From: Actinomycetes bacterium
GTDB taxonomy: Bacteria > Actinomycetota > Coriobacteriia > Coriobacteriales > JAEZXW01
Reading direction: 5' to 3'
NCBI GenBank assembly: GCA_023419515.1
Contig: JAEZXW010000030.1
Span: 1-10,669 of the forward strand
DNA: 10,669 nt
The notes beneath the pieces were generated by a model. It did not search any database and was not told where the DNA came from. It was given only the letters and a program-made list of their open reading frames with translations. Position 1 is the first letter of the stretch; each line of letters opens with the position of its first letter. The position numbers and the translations under genes are program-made. Shown in pieces: positions 1 to 6,818 of the stretch.

Positions 1-475
1 CCTTAACTGCGCCCTCTCGCCCACCGTAGGCATAGGCTGCGTTTATCTTTTGGTAGCCATGACCTTCGATTTTGACACGGGTGTCACGTGGAATAGAAAT
101 CAGGGTTGCCTGCTTTTTACCTGGATCAATGCGTGCAAGCAAAATGGTATCGCTACGAAACTTATCCTCGCCAGGACGCCCATCGGTACCAAGCAACAGC
201 ATAAAGAACGGATCCTGCGGCGCCTCGCGCTCGGTCAAAACGCTGCTGAGTTCCTTACGAATCTCACCGCCGTCTGTCAGGCGATTATTGAGAATGAAAA
301 CACCTGCGGCAAGTGCCGTACCACCGAGAAGCACCATCGAAAACAGGATCGACACAATGACTGTGATCAGCTTGCGTCCACGGCTTTTCTTGCGACGTTT
401 TGCCTCATACGAAACTCGAGCATTGGATCGCGAAAGCTCGCTTACTTCATCATGCAAAATGGTGCGCTTTGTCAT
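1..475 (-). CDS. LCP (LytR-CpsA-Psr) family cell-wall glycopolymer ligase, N-terminal part (cut by window edge)
   Basis: The visible 158 residues start at ATG 475 and run off the left edge without a stop, so the gene is partial. Layout: basic cytoplasmic tail (residues 1-34, with KRRKKSRGRK at 26-35), one membrane helix at about 35-60, a short linker, then the start of an extracellular LCP domain. Recognisable LCP blocks are LLLGTDGR (93-100), FRSDTILLARID (106-117), ISIPRDTRV (126-134) and KINAAYAYGG (143-152). The Arg and Asp residues of the RSDT and PRDTR blocks are those that bind the pyrophosphate of the polyprenyl substrate in this family. LCP proteins transfer teichoic acid, capsule or other glycopolymers from an undecaprenyl carrier to peptidoglycan; which polymer is used here cannot be seen. 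A weak AGGA lies 7 nt before the ATG. It is separated from murA by 529 nt, so it probably has its own promoter. Confidence 0.9.
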   Translation of the reverse strand, partial: MTKRTILHDEVSELSRSNARVSYEAKRRKKSRGRKLITVIVSILFSMVLLGGTALAAGVFILNNRLTDGGEIRKELSSVLTEREAPQDPFFMLLLGTDGRPGEDKFRSDTILLARIDPGKKQATLISIPRDTRVKIEGHGYQKINAAYAYGGREGAVK

Positions 476-502
476 AAGAATGTCCTGACGTGTCTATCAA
501 TC

Positions 503-517
503 AAGCCTTTCAGGCCT
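503..517 (-). other. Small hairpin in the LCP gene leader
   Basis: On the minus strand, six pairs (one of them G-U) close a three-base GAA loop, 27 nt before the LCP start codon and outside its AGGA ribosome-binding site. It could affect mRNA stability or be chance. No function is claimed. Confidence 0.3.
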
Positions 518-576
518 GCAAGATTTTCGATCAAACTGAAAGGTGATTAACCGATCCTTTCGTACAACCTCGAGCT

Positions 577-582
577 ATTGTA
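577..582 (-). promoter_or_regulatory. Possible -10 element for the LCP gene
   Basis: Minus-strand TACAAT matches the sigma70-type -10 consensus at five of six positions and would give a leader of roughly 95 nt. No good TTGACA-like -35 box lies 16-18 nt upstream, so this is weak. The same ten bases (TACAATAGCT) occur again at 2389-2398, between atpC and murA. Confidence 0.25.
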
Positions 583-602
583 GTCCCTTGGTCCGCTGTA
601 CC

Positions 603-622
603 ACGTGAAAAATCACGTTTTT
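603..622 (+). terminator. Weak plus-strand hairpin with T tract
   Basis: Arms 603-608 and 613-618 (ACGTGA / TCACGT) form a perfect 6-bp stem with an AAAA loop, followed directly by a run of T ending at 622. The shape is that of a short intrinsic terminator on the plus strand. No plus-strand gene was found upstream of it. It could act against antisense transcription or be a simple palindrome in the LCP upstream region. Confidence 0.25.
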
Positions 623-700
623 GTCTCGAAACTCCATCTCAGGCAATTACTATTGAGGACTGCATGAGCGCCTGAATCAACCAAACGAGCATAAGGTATT

Positions 701-925
701 TCACGCGCTTGCACGCTCAATCTCGCACTCGATAAACATCTTATACTCCACGCGGTTAATCAGGTGATCACAGTGCTGCTCAAGCACCTGATCCTTGAGA
801 ATGTAAAATAAGCCTCTTTAATTGGATGATTAAAAGATATATGCCTCTCGATTAAGACGTGGATCACTGCGCTTGGCATGAAAAAAACCTCCACGGTCAT
901 CCATTGTGACAGTTACGCATGACAT
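701..925 (-). pseudogene. Coding-like remnant interrupted by two stops
   Basis: One minus-strand frame is open from ATG 925 (a second ATG at 904) to a stop at 830-832. Its 3' part includes HAKRSDPRLNREAYIF. After a second stop at 818-820 the same frame reopens (817-701) and encodes RGLFYILKDQVLEQH followed by an acidic, helix-like tail rich in Glu (LINRVEYKMFIECEIERASA). Codons in the second part (GAG, CAG, AAG, CTG, GTG) are those preferred by the neighbouring genes. I do not recognise the product. It may be a decayed gene whose two halves are split by a short AT-rich palindrome at 817-834, or the 3' half may be a very short real gene starting at GTG 787 (28 codons). Confidence 0.3.
760..879 (-). 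CDS. Possible 39-residue small protein with a strong ribosome-binding site
   Basis: GGAGG at 888-892 sits 8 nt before ATG 879, an ideal arrangement, and the frame runs 39 codons to TGA at 760-762. The predicted start is MPSAVIHVLIERHI. The sequence has no family resemblance I can name and no clear membrane segment. The same GGAGG is also the 3' arm of a terminator-like stem followed by seven T, which explains the match equally well, and the frame overlaps the coding-like remnant in another frame. It is more likely fortuitous than real. Confidence 0.15.
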   Translation of the reverse strand: MPSAVIHVLIERHISFNHPIKEAYFTFSRIRCLSSTVIT

Positions 926-941
926 AAATGCATGTGTGGAG
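881..941 (-). terminator. murA: Probable terminator after murA
   Basis: On the minus strand CTCCAC (941-936) pairs with GTGGAG (894-889), followed by G and then seven T (887-881). The 41-nt segment between the arms can fold into two small sub-hairpins: CATG/CATG arms around 917-935, and GTCA/TGAC arms around 896-911. The structure would therefore be a branched terminator 64-124 nt beyond the murA stop. The stem is short and the loop long compared with a textbook intrinsic terminator, so efficiency is uncertain. Confidence 0.45.
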
Positions 942-1004
942 AGAGGTTCACAAGCTCGAGAGAAACGCGGATATCCCGATAATTACGTTAGATTGCAGAC
1001 CTTA

Positions 1005-2276
1005 TTACTCGTCATCGATCGTCACACGCTCGATTTGTGCGCCAATGGCCCGAAGCTTCTCGACCAAACGCTCGTATCCTCGATCGATGTGTTTGATACC
1101 GCTCACCTCGGTCACACCCTGTGCAATCAACCCAGCAAGCACAAGCGCAGCTCCTCCGCGAAGATCGGTCGATGAGACCGGAGCGCCCGACAGTGTCCGC
1201 TGACCTTTTACCAAGGCATGGTGTCCTTCAATCCGGATGTCACAGCCCATGCGCATGAGCTCACCAGTCACCATAAAACGATTCTCAAACACATTTTCTG
1301 TAATGATCGAGTCTCCCTCGCAGCATGAGCACAAAATCATGAACTGTGCCTGCATGTCGGTGGGAAAACCGGGATATGGTAGGGTTTGGATATCGACGCT
1401 CGTAAGCGGCTTATCGCATGAAACCGTAACACGATCCTGTTCGCGCTCGACGGTCACACCCATTGCCTCGAGCTTACGCAGAACAATCGACAGATGACTC
1501 GGGTCAAAACCCGTGACTGTGAGCGGCCCTTGGCAAAGCGCACCTGCTACCAGATATGTCCCTGCCTCGATGCGATCCCCTACCGTCGTGTGATCACATG
1601 CCTTGAGCGCTGCAGGCTCAACACCCTCAATCGTAATGACCGGCGTTCCTGCGCCCATGATCTTCGCACCCATATCAACCAGCATGTTTGCCAAATCAAC
1701 GATTTCAGGCTCGCACGCGGCATTCTCGATCACCGTCGTACCTTGAGCACACGTTGCCGCCATCATGAGGTTCTCAGTCGCACCCACGCTCGCAAAATCG
1801 AGAGATACATCAGCGCCCACCAGGCCGTTTGGAGCACTTGCATAAATATAACCACCGTCGAGCTCAAACTTAACGCCAAGCGCCTCAAGACCCAACAGGT
1901 GCAGATCAAGCTTACGCTCACCGATCTGACAGCCACCTGGCATCGCGACAACTGCCTTACCAAAACGACCCAACAAAGGTCCAAGTACGGCAATCGAGGC
2001 ACGCATCTGCTTTACGAGCTCATAGGGGGTCTCAAACTTATCAACCGTCGAGGTATCAATGGTTAACTCATGTTTAATGTGCTCAACACCCGCACCCAGC
2101 ACCTTGAGCACCTGTGCCATGATAGTCACATCCGCAATCTGCGGAACGCGGTCAATATGATAGACGCCAGGAGCCAAGATGGTCGCAGCCATGAGCTTGA
2201 GTACGGAGTTCTTTGCCCCTTCGACCTGAACGGTACCACTCAGCTTATTGCCACCAGTTACTCGAATAACGTCCAT
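1005..2276 (-). CDS. murA: UDP-N-acetylglucosamine 1-carboxyvinyltransferase
   Basis: This cytoplasmic enzyme transfers enolpyruvate from phosphoenolpyruvate to UDP-GlcNAc, the first committed step of peptidoglycan synthesis and the fosfomycin target. The 423-residue length is normal. Visible signatures are GAKNS (20-24, with the Lys-Asn pair at 22-23 as in E. coli MurA), the mobile loop MPGGCQIGERKLDLH (112-126) carrying the catalytic Cys116, and YPGFPTDMQAQ (301-311) with the Asp (307) that acts as general base. Cys rather than Asp at the active site predicts fosfomycin sensitivity of the enzyme itself. I chose ATG 2276 because GAGAGAGG lies a few bases upstream and the protein then aligns with the usual MDVIRVTGG-type start. 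An in-frame start 51 nt further upstream would add a non-conserved leader. The gene follows the ATP synthase terminator, with 91 nt between T tract and ATG for its own promoter. Confidence 0.97.
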   Translation of the reverse strand: MDVIRVTGGNKLSGTVQVEGAKNSVLKLMAATILAPGVYHIDRVPQIADVTIMAQVLKVLGAGVEHIKHELTIDTSTVDKFETPYELVKQMRASIAVLGPLLGRFGKAVVAMPGGCQIGERKLDLHLLGLEALGVKFELDGGYIYASAPNGLVGADVSLDFASVGATENLMMAATCAQGTTVIENAACEPEIVDLANMLVDMGAKIMGAGTPVITIEGVEPAALKACDHTTVGDRIEAGTYLVAGALCQGPLTVTGFDPSHLSIVLRKLEAMGVTVEREQDRVTVSCDKPLTSVDIQTLPYPGFPTDMQAQFMILCSCCEGDSIITENVFENRFMVTGELMRMGCDIRIEGHHALVKGQRTLSGAPVSSTDLRGGAALVLAGLIAQGVTEVSGIKHIDRGYERLVEKLRAIGAQIERVTIDDE

Positions 2277-2299
2277 CAAAACCTCTCTCAATACACAGT

Positions 2300-2313
2300 G
2301 ATGTGCACACATC
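2300..2313. promoter_or_regulatory. Palindrome just upstream of the murA ribosome-binding site
   Basis: GATGTG and CACATC form perfect 6-bp arms around a CA spacer, about 10 nt upstream of the murA GAGAGAGG. It could be a dyad operator or a short leader hairpin. Nothing else supports a role. Confidence 0.25.
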
Positions 2314-2365
2314 TGCCAGGGCAGCACACCTTCGATCGAGCCGCCTATCTTGATATGTGTGCCAT

Positions 2366-2417
2366 AAAAAGCCCCGATATGGTGCGAAAGCTATTGTACA
2401 CACCATATCGGGGCTTT
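2366..2417 (-). terminator. Strong intrinsic terminator of the ATP synthase operon
   Basis: Arms 2368-2384 and 2401-2417 are perfectly complementary over 17 bp (core GCCCCGATATGGTG) around a 16-nt loop. On the minus strand the stem is followed by T through 2366, giving five T from 2370 to 2366. It begins 67 nt past the atpC stop and separates the atp operon from murA. The arms end in AAA/TTT on both sides, so some activity in the opposite direction is possible, although no plus-strand gene faces it. Confidence 0.88.
2389..2398 (-). promoter_or_regulatory. TACAATAGCT motif inside the terminator loop, possible murA -10
   Basis: The loop of the atp terminator contains TACAAT on the minus strand (2398-2393), followed by AGCT. 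The same ten bases lie upstream of the LCP gene at 573-582. A promoter here would start murA transcripts within the terminator stem. No matching -35 box is seen. Confidence 0.2.
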
Positions 2418-2484
2418 AGTAGTTATGACAACAAAATAACGTCACGCTTCTCGTGATCTATCGATTCTCACGATAATCGAAAAG

Positions 2485-2895
2485 CTAGCGTGAGATCACT
2501 CGCTGTTGCACCAGGCACCAATCAAGTTCTTCCTGCAAAAATGCTGCGCGATCACCCTCAGGCTCAACCTCAGTAAGCTCCTGAGTCAGTGAGCTGATTC
2601 GATCCTCGATAATCGCCCGATCGATCTCTTTCACGTTGCGGGCATGATCAGCCAAGATGATGACGCGCTTGCCGTCAACCTCAGCATAACCGCCAGCAAT
2701 AGCATACGTGCCCAGCTTAGCGCCCTCGGCATCCTTGAGGCGAACCTCACCAGAGCCCAGAATCGTCAAAAGCGGGGCGTGCTGGGCAAGAACACCGACC
2801 TCACCTGTGACTGATGGAAGTGCGACAAATGAAACCTCGCCAGAAAAGATGCTTTTCTCAGGCGTCACGATGTCACATTGCATCACATTTGACAT
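2485..2895 (-). CDS. atpC: ATP synthase F1 subunit epsilon
   Basis: Epsilon is part of the central stalk. It contacts gamma and the c ring, and its C-terminal helices can inhibit ATP hydrolysis. The 136-residue protein has the usual N-terminal beta sandwich (about 1-85, starting MQCDIVTPEKSIFSGEV after a four-residue leader, with GEVGVLAQHAPLLTIL at 31-46) and a charged C-terminal helical part (about 88-136). It is the last gene of the operon, 17 nt after atpD. The start at ATG 2895 has only a weak GTGAGA upstream; ATG at residue 5 is an alternative. Weak initiation fits a subunit present once per complex. Confidence 0.96.
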   Translation of the reverse strand: MSNVMQCDIVTPEKSIFSGEVSFVALPSVTGEVGVLAQHAPLLTILGSGEVRLKDAEGAKLGTYAIAGGYAEVDGKRVIILADHARNVKEIDRAIIEDRISSLTQELTEVEPEGDRAAFLQEELDWCLVQQRVISR

Positions 2896-2912
2896 GGTGA
2901 AGATCTCACTTT

Positions 2913-4349
2913 CTACTCAGCACTTGCTGTCATTTGAGCTGCTTTTTCACGCACTTCCTCAATGTCTTTTGAGTAGCGGAATGCCTGCTCAGGAATGTCA
3001 TCGACCTCACCGTCAATGATTGCAGCAAACGAGCGAACCGTGTCCTCAACTTTGATGTAGACACCAGGGTTACCCGTGAACTGCTCAGCAACGTGGAAGT
3101 TTTGAGCGAGGAACTGCTGGAGCTTACGAGCACGGGTCACGGTCAGCTTCTGTTCCTCAGAAAGCTCGTCCATACCCAGAATCGCAATGATGACCTGAAG
3201 CTCGGAGTACTCCTGCAAAAGCTCTTGAACCGTGGTTGCAACACGGTAGTGCTCCTCGCCAACAATGGTTGGATCAAGCGCACGCGAATTAGAAGCAAGC
3301 GGATCAATAGCTGGATAAATACCAAGCTCAGCGATGGAACGAGAAAGAACTGTCGTCGCATCAAGGTGAGTAAAGGTCGTCGCAGGTGCTGGGTCAGTCA
3401 GGTCGTCTGCCGGAACGTAGACTGCCTGTACCGAGGTAATCGAACCGTTCTTGGTCGAGGTAATGCGCTCCTGCAGGTCGCCCATCTCGGTTGCAAGGGT
3501 TGGCTGGTAACCAACGGCCGAAGGCATGCGACCCAAAAGCGCCGAAACCTCAGAGCCAGCCTGCGAGAAGCGGAAGATGTTGTCGATGAACAGCAACACG
3601 TCCTGACCCTGGTCACGGAAGTACTCTGCTGCCGTCAGCCCTGCAAGACCAACACGCAGACGAGCTCCTGGAGGCTCATTCATCTGACCATACACGAGGC
3701 AGGTCTTATTGATAACGCCCGACTCACTCATCTCGAGATACAGGTCGGTGCCCTCACGGGTGCGCTCACCAACGCCGGTGAAAACTGAAGTACCACCGTG
3801 TCCGAGTGCAAGGTTGTTGATAAGCTCCTGGATCAGAACGGTCTTACCAACACCAGCACCACCGAAAAGACCGGTTTTACCACCCTTGATGTAGGGCTCA
3901 AGCAAGTCAATTGCCTTGATACCCGTCTCAAAGATCTCGGTCGTCGTGGTGAGACTGTCATACACCGGTGGATTTGTGTGGATTGGATAGTGCTCGGTCA
4001 CGTTCTCTGGCATTGGCTTGCCATCAACTGGCTGACCCATGACGTTCCAGATTCGACCAAGCGTTGCCTCTCCTACTGGCATCTGCATTGGCTTGCCGGT
4101 ATCGACAACCTCCATACCGCGCTGCATACCATCGGTAGACGACATAGCAACGGTACGGCAGACACCACCAGGAAGATGGGTTTCTACCTCCAGGATGGTA
4201 CTGATGGGACCAGCTGGAGAAGTCGCGTCAACAGTGAGCGCGTTGTAGATCTCTGGCATCTTGTCTTCATCGAACTGAACGTCGACAACAGGACCGATGA
4301 CAGAAACAACCCGCCCAATGTTTTTCTCATTGTTCATGGTGTCACTCAT
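2913..4349 (-). CDS. atpD: ATP synthase F1 subunit beta (catalytic)
   Basis: Beta holds the three catalytic nucleotide sites of F1 at the inner face of the membrane (EC 7.1.2.2). The 478 residues include the Walker A loop GGAGVGKT (163-170), GERTREG (194-200) with the catalytic Glu195, Walker B VLLFIDN (251-257) and the DELSEEQ loop (394-400) that contacts gamma. Each is intact. The start ATG shares one base with the atpG stop (TAATG), and a strong GGAGGA at 4353-4358 lies 3 nt upstream of the ATG, so translation is probably coupled to atpG but boosted. An in-frame ATG at residue 5 is less well placed. Confidence 0.99.
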   Translation of the reverse strand: MSDTMNNEKNIGRVVSVIGPVVDVQFDEDKMPEIYNALTVDATSPAGPISTILEVETHLPGGVCRTVAMSSTDGMQRGMEVVDTGKPMQMPVGEATLGRIWNVMGQPVDGKPMPENVTEHYPIHTNPPVYDSLTTTTEIFETGIKAIDLLEPYIKGGKTGLFGGAGVGKTVLIQELINNLALGHGGTSVFTGVGERTREGTDLYLEMSESGVINKTCLVYGQMNEPPGARLRVGLAGLTAAEYFRDQGQDVLLFIDNIFRFSQAGSEVSALLGRMPSAVGYQPTLATEMGDLQERITSTKNGSITSVQAVYVPADDLTDPAPATTFTHLDATTVLSRSIAELGIYPAIDPLASNSRALDPTIVGEEHYRVATTVQELLQEYSELQVIIAILGMDELSEEQKLTVTRARKLQQFLAQNFHVAEQFTGNPGVYIKVEDTVRSFAAIIDGEVDDIPEQAFRYSKDIEEVREKAAQMTASAE

Positions 4350-5236
4350 TATTCCTCCAAGGCGGCTGCGCCACCAATGATCTCGGTAATCTCTGTCGTA
4401 ATTGCAGATTGACGTGCGCGGTTGTAACTAATCTGCAGCGTGTTGATGATCTCTTGAGCGTTATCGGTTGCCGACTTCATTGCCTTGCGACGGGCACCTT
4501 GCTCTGCAGCAGCAGAATCAAGCAAGCCACGGTATACCATGGCAACCACATAATCGGGCAAAAGTGACTCCAAGACTGCATTGGCATTTGGCTCAAAAAC
4601 CAGCTCACCTGAAGGGATGCCCTGATCGGTTGCCTCATGCGTTTCTACAGCACTGGTGTCGAGCGGCAAGATTGTCTGCTCAATCAAATCCTGATCCGCT
4701 GCATTTCGTGCGTGATTGTAGACCAAGCACACCTCATCAGTATCGCCATCGCGAAATGCCTTAATAACATATTGCGCAATCTGGCGAGCCTGAGCAATCG
4801 TTGGATTAGCGGACAAATCAACATATTGCTGAACAGGCACGATATTGCGATACGAGAGAAACGGCAGCGCCTTTTTGCCACAAGCAATCACGCTCACGGT
4901 TGCGCCAGCGCTCTGATATGCAGCGATCTTTTGTTCCACACGCTTGAGCACATTGTGGTTAAAACCGCCTGCCAAACCACGATCTGATACCACAGCAATG
5001 ATGGTTGCGTGCGCGACCTTCTCACGCGTTGCCAAAAGCGGATTCAGTGAAGCATCAGCATTTTGGGCAGCGTAAGCAAGCATGTCGTTCATAGCGTTTG
5101 CATAAGGCGTAGCTGCCATGATGCGATCAGTCGCCGCACGAATCTTTGCTGTTGAGACCATCTCCATCGTGTGAGTGATCTGACACGTACTAGAAACAGT
5201 GCTAATACGCTTTTTAATATCGCTCAGGTTAGGCAT
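4349..5236 (-). CDS. atpG: ATP synthase F1 subunit gamma
   Basis: Gamma is the rotating shaft of F1. The conserved N-terminal coiled-coil helix carries MEMVSTAKIRAA (24-35), and the C-terminal helix carries RARQSAITTEITEIIGGAAAL close to the end of the 295-residue protein, as in the family. The start is ATG 5236: a GAGGTGA at 5247-5253 lies 10 nt upstream. An in-frame TTG at 5245 would extend the protein by three residues but leaves only one base between it and that site, so it is unlikely. The gene follows atpA by 19 nt, and its TAA overlaps the atpD start by one base. Confidence 0.97.
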   Translation of the reverse strand: MPNLSDIKKRISTVSSTCQITHTMEMVSTAKIRAATDRIMAATPYANAMNDMLAYAAQNADASLNPLLATREKVAHATIIAVVSDRGLAGGFNHNVLKRVEQKIAAYQSAGATVSVIACGKKALPFLSYRNIVPVQQYVDLSANPTIAQARQIAQYVIKAFRDGDTDEVCLVYNHARNAADQDLIEQTILPLDTSAVETHEATDQGIPSGELVFEPNANAVLESLLPDYVVAMVYRGLLDSAAAEQGARRKAMKSATDNAQEIINTLQISYNRARQSAITTEITEIIGGAAALEE

Positions 5237-5255
5237 AGTACACAAGTCACCTCAC

Positions 5256-6818
5256 TTAGGCTTGGAAGCGAGCGAGGTATTCTGCGATTGCCTCTTTCAG
5301 CAGACCAGCAAGCTCGTCTGAGATGTTGTTTTCATCACGAAGACGCTTGCGCAGCTCCTTCTTTGACTCGTTGAAGTACTGGATCAAGCCATCCCTAAAT
5401 GGAACAACCTGTTCAACCTCAATCTTGTCGAGGAAGCCCTCGTTACCTGCGAAAATAGCAATTACCTGATCTTCAACATCGAGCGGCGCATTACGAGGCT
5501 GGATCAAAAGCTCAGTCATGCGAGCACCACGAGCGAGTTGATCTTGGGTTGCCTTGTCGAGATCTGAACCAAACTGAGCAAAGCTCTTGAGCTCGCGATA
5601 AGAAGCAAGATCGAGTCGCAAGGAGCCTGCAACCTTCTTCATAGGCTTGATCTGAGCCGAGCCACCAACGCGTGAAACTGAGATACCAACGTCAACGGCA
5701 GGACGCTGTCCCTGGAAGAACAAGTCGGACTGCAAGAAGATCTGACCATCAGTAATCGAAATAACGTTGGTTGGAATGTATGCTGCGATGTCGCCTGCCT
5801 GAGTCTCGATGATTGGCAGCGAGGTCAATGAACCAGCACCGTTCTCATCGGAAAGCTTAACGGCACGCTCAAGGAGGCGTGAGTGCAGGTAGAAGATGTC
5901 ACCAGGATAAGCCTCACGGCCTGGAGGACGGCGAAGCGTCAGCGACATCTGACGATAAGCCACTGCCTGCTTGGAAAGATCATCGTAAACGGTCAGCACG
6001 TGGCCGCCTGGGTTTTCCTTGCTCGCAGGCTTGCCATCAGCGCCGTTGTACATGAAGTACTCACCAATTGCAGCACCAGCCATAGGAGCGATGAACTGTA
6101 ACGGAGCAGCATCAGAAGCAGTTGCAGCGACAATGATCGAATACTTCATCGCGCCAGAACGCTCGAGCATATCGTGCACCTGAGCCACCGTTGAAGCCTT
6201 CTGGCCGATGGCAACATAGATGCAGATCATATTCTCGCCCTGCTGGTTGATGATTGCGTCAGTTGCAATCGCAGTCTTACCAGTCTGACGGTCACCAATG
6301 ATCAACTCACGCTGACCACGGCCAATAGGAATCATCGAGTCAATTGCGATCAAACCAGTCTGCACTGGCTCGCAAACAGGCTGACGCTCGATAACGCCTG
6401 GGGCCTTGAACTCGATTGGACGGGTTGCAACCGTCTCGATTGGGCCCTTTCCGTCGATCGGCATACCCAAGGGGTTAACAACGCGGCCGATCATGGCGGG
6501 ACCGACAGGGATCTCCATGATGCGTCCGGTGGTGTGCACCTCGTCGTTTTCACGAATGACGTTCACGTCACCGAGCAAAACGGCGCCAACCTCGGTCTCA
6601 TCGAGGTTCTGTGCCAGACCATATACCTTTTGGCCAGTCTTGGAGCTCACAAACTCGAGGAGCTCACCCGACATCGCATCGCGCAAACCTTCAATGCGCG
6701 CAATACCGTCACCAATTTGGATAACCGTACCAACTTCACGCGTATCGACCGTGGTATCAAGGGCATCGAGCTGCTTTTTCAACACAGCATCAATCTGTGA
6801 TGCGGTAATATCCGCCAT
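5256..6818 (-). CDS. atpA: ATP synthase F1 subunit alpha
   Basis: Alpha alternates with beta in the F1 hexamer and carries the non-catalytic nucleotide sites. The 520-residue protein has the Walker A loop GDRQTGKT (175-182), YDDLSKQ (278-284) in the Walker B region, the arginine-finger segment SVSRVGGSAQ (380-389, Arg383), and the conserved C-terminal domain. Between GEYFMYNG (252-259) and HVLTVYDDL there is an extra segment (ADGKPASKENPGG, 260-272) that makes this stretch about 12 residues longer than in Bacillus-type alpha subunits as I recall them. The start ATG shares one base with the atpH stop (TAATG) and has GGAGGTG at 6826-6832, spaced 7 nt. Confidence 0.98.
   Translation of the reverse strand: MADITASQIDAVLKKQLDALDTTVDTREVGTVIQIGDGIARIEGLRDAMSGELLEFVSSKTGQKVYGLAQNLDETEVGAVLLGDVNVIRENDEVHTTGRIMEIPVGPAMIGRVVNPLGMPIDGKGPIETVATRPIEFKAPGVIERQPVCEPVQTGLIAIDSMIPIGRGQRELIIGDRQTGKTAIATDAIINQQGENMICIYVAIGQKASTVAQVHDMLERSGAMKYSIIVAATASDAAPLQFIAPMAGAAIGEYFMYNGADGKPASKENPGGHVLTVYDDLSKQAVAYRQMSLTLRRPPGREAYPGDIFYLHSRLLERAVKLSDENGAGSLTSLPIIETQAGDIAAYIPTNVISITDGQIFLQSDLFFQGQRPAVDVGISVSRVGGSAQIKPMKKVAGSLRLDLASYRELKSFAQFGSDLDKATQDQLARGARMTELLIQPRNAPLDVEDQVIAIFAGNEGFLDKIEVEQVVPFRDGLIQYFNESKKELRKRLRDENNISDELAGLLKEAIAEYLARFQA

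Larger units (their letters stand above)
476..1004. other. 529-nt region between murA and the LCP gene with no confident gene
   Basis: No tRNA, rRNA or known riboswitch was recognised here. Visible elements, on the minus strand unless stated: a terminator-like structure with a 7-T tract (881-941); coding-like but interrupted reading frames (701-925); an ATG with a well-placed GGAGG (760-879); an AT-rich hairpin (817-834); an 8-bp inverted repeat (759-766 with 785-792); a 6-bp hairpin followed by five T on the plus strand (603-622); a possible -10 box TACAAT (577-582); and a small leader hairpin (503-517) just upstream of the LCP gene. The region looks like the murA 3' end, a decayed small gene and the promoter/leader of the LCP gene, but only the pieces listed are directly supported. 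Confidence 0.6.

Noticed and set aside
50..550. Plus-strand frames at the left edge
   Set aside because: The minus strand encodes an unmistakable LCP N-terminus here; the plus frames are shadows.
940..965. tRNA T-arm-like sequence GAGGTTCACAAGCTC
   Set aside because: The conserved A58 is missing and no acceptor, D or anticodon arms can be placed around it.
2277..2327. Longer murA starting 51 nt upstream
   Set aside because: The extra residues are not typical of MurA, and the best ribosome-binding site is directly before ATG 2276.
2450..2484. Second hairpin right after atpC (TCGTGA / TCACGA)
   Set aside because: Only 6 bp with an 11-nt loop and no T run; the strong terminator follows immediately, so it is not needed.
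3093..4412. Two long plus-strand open frames (3093-3788 and 3798-4412)
   Set aside because: Both are antisense shadows of the highly conserved atpD; their products are unlike any family I know and rich in unlikely residues.
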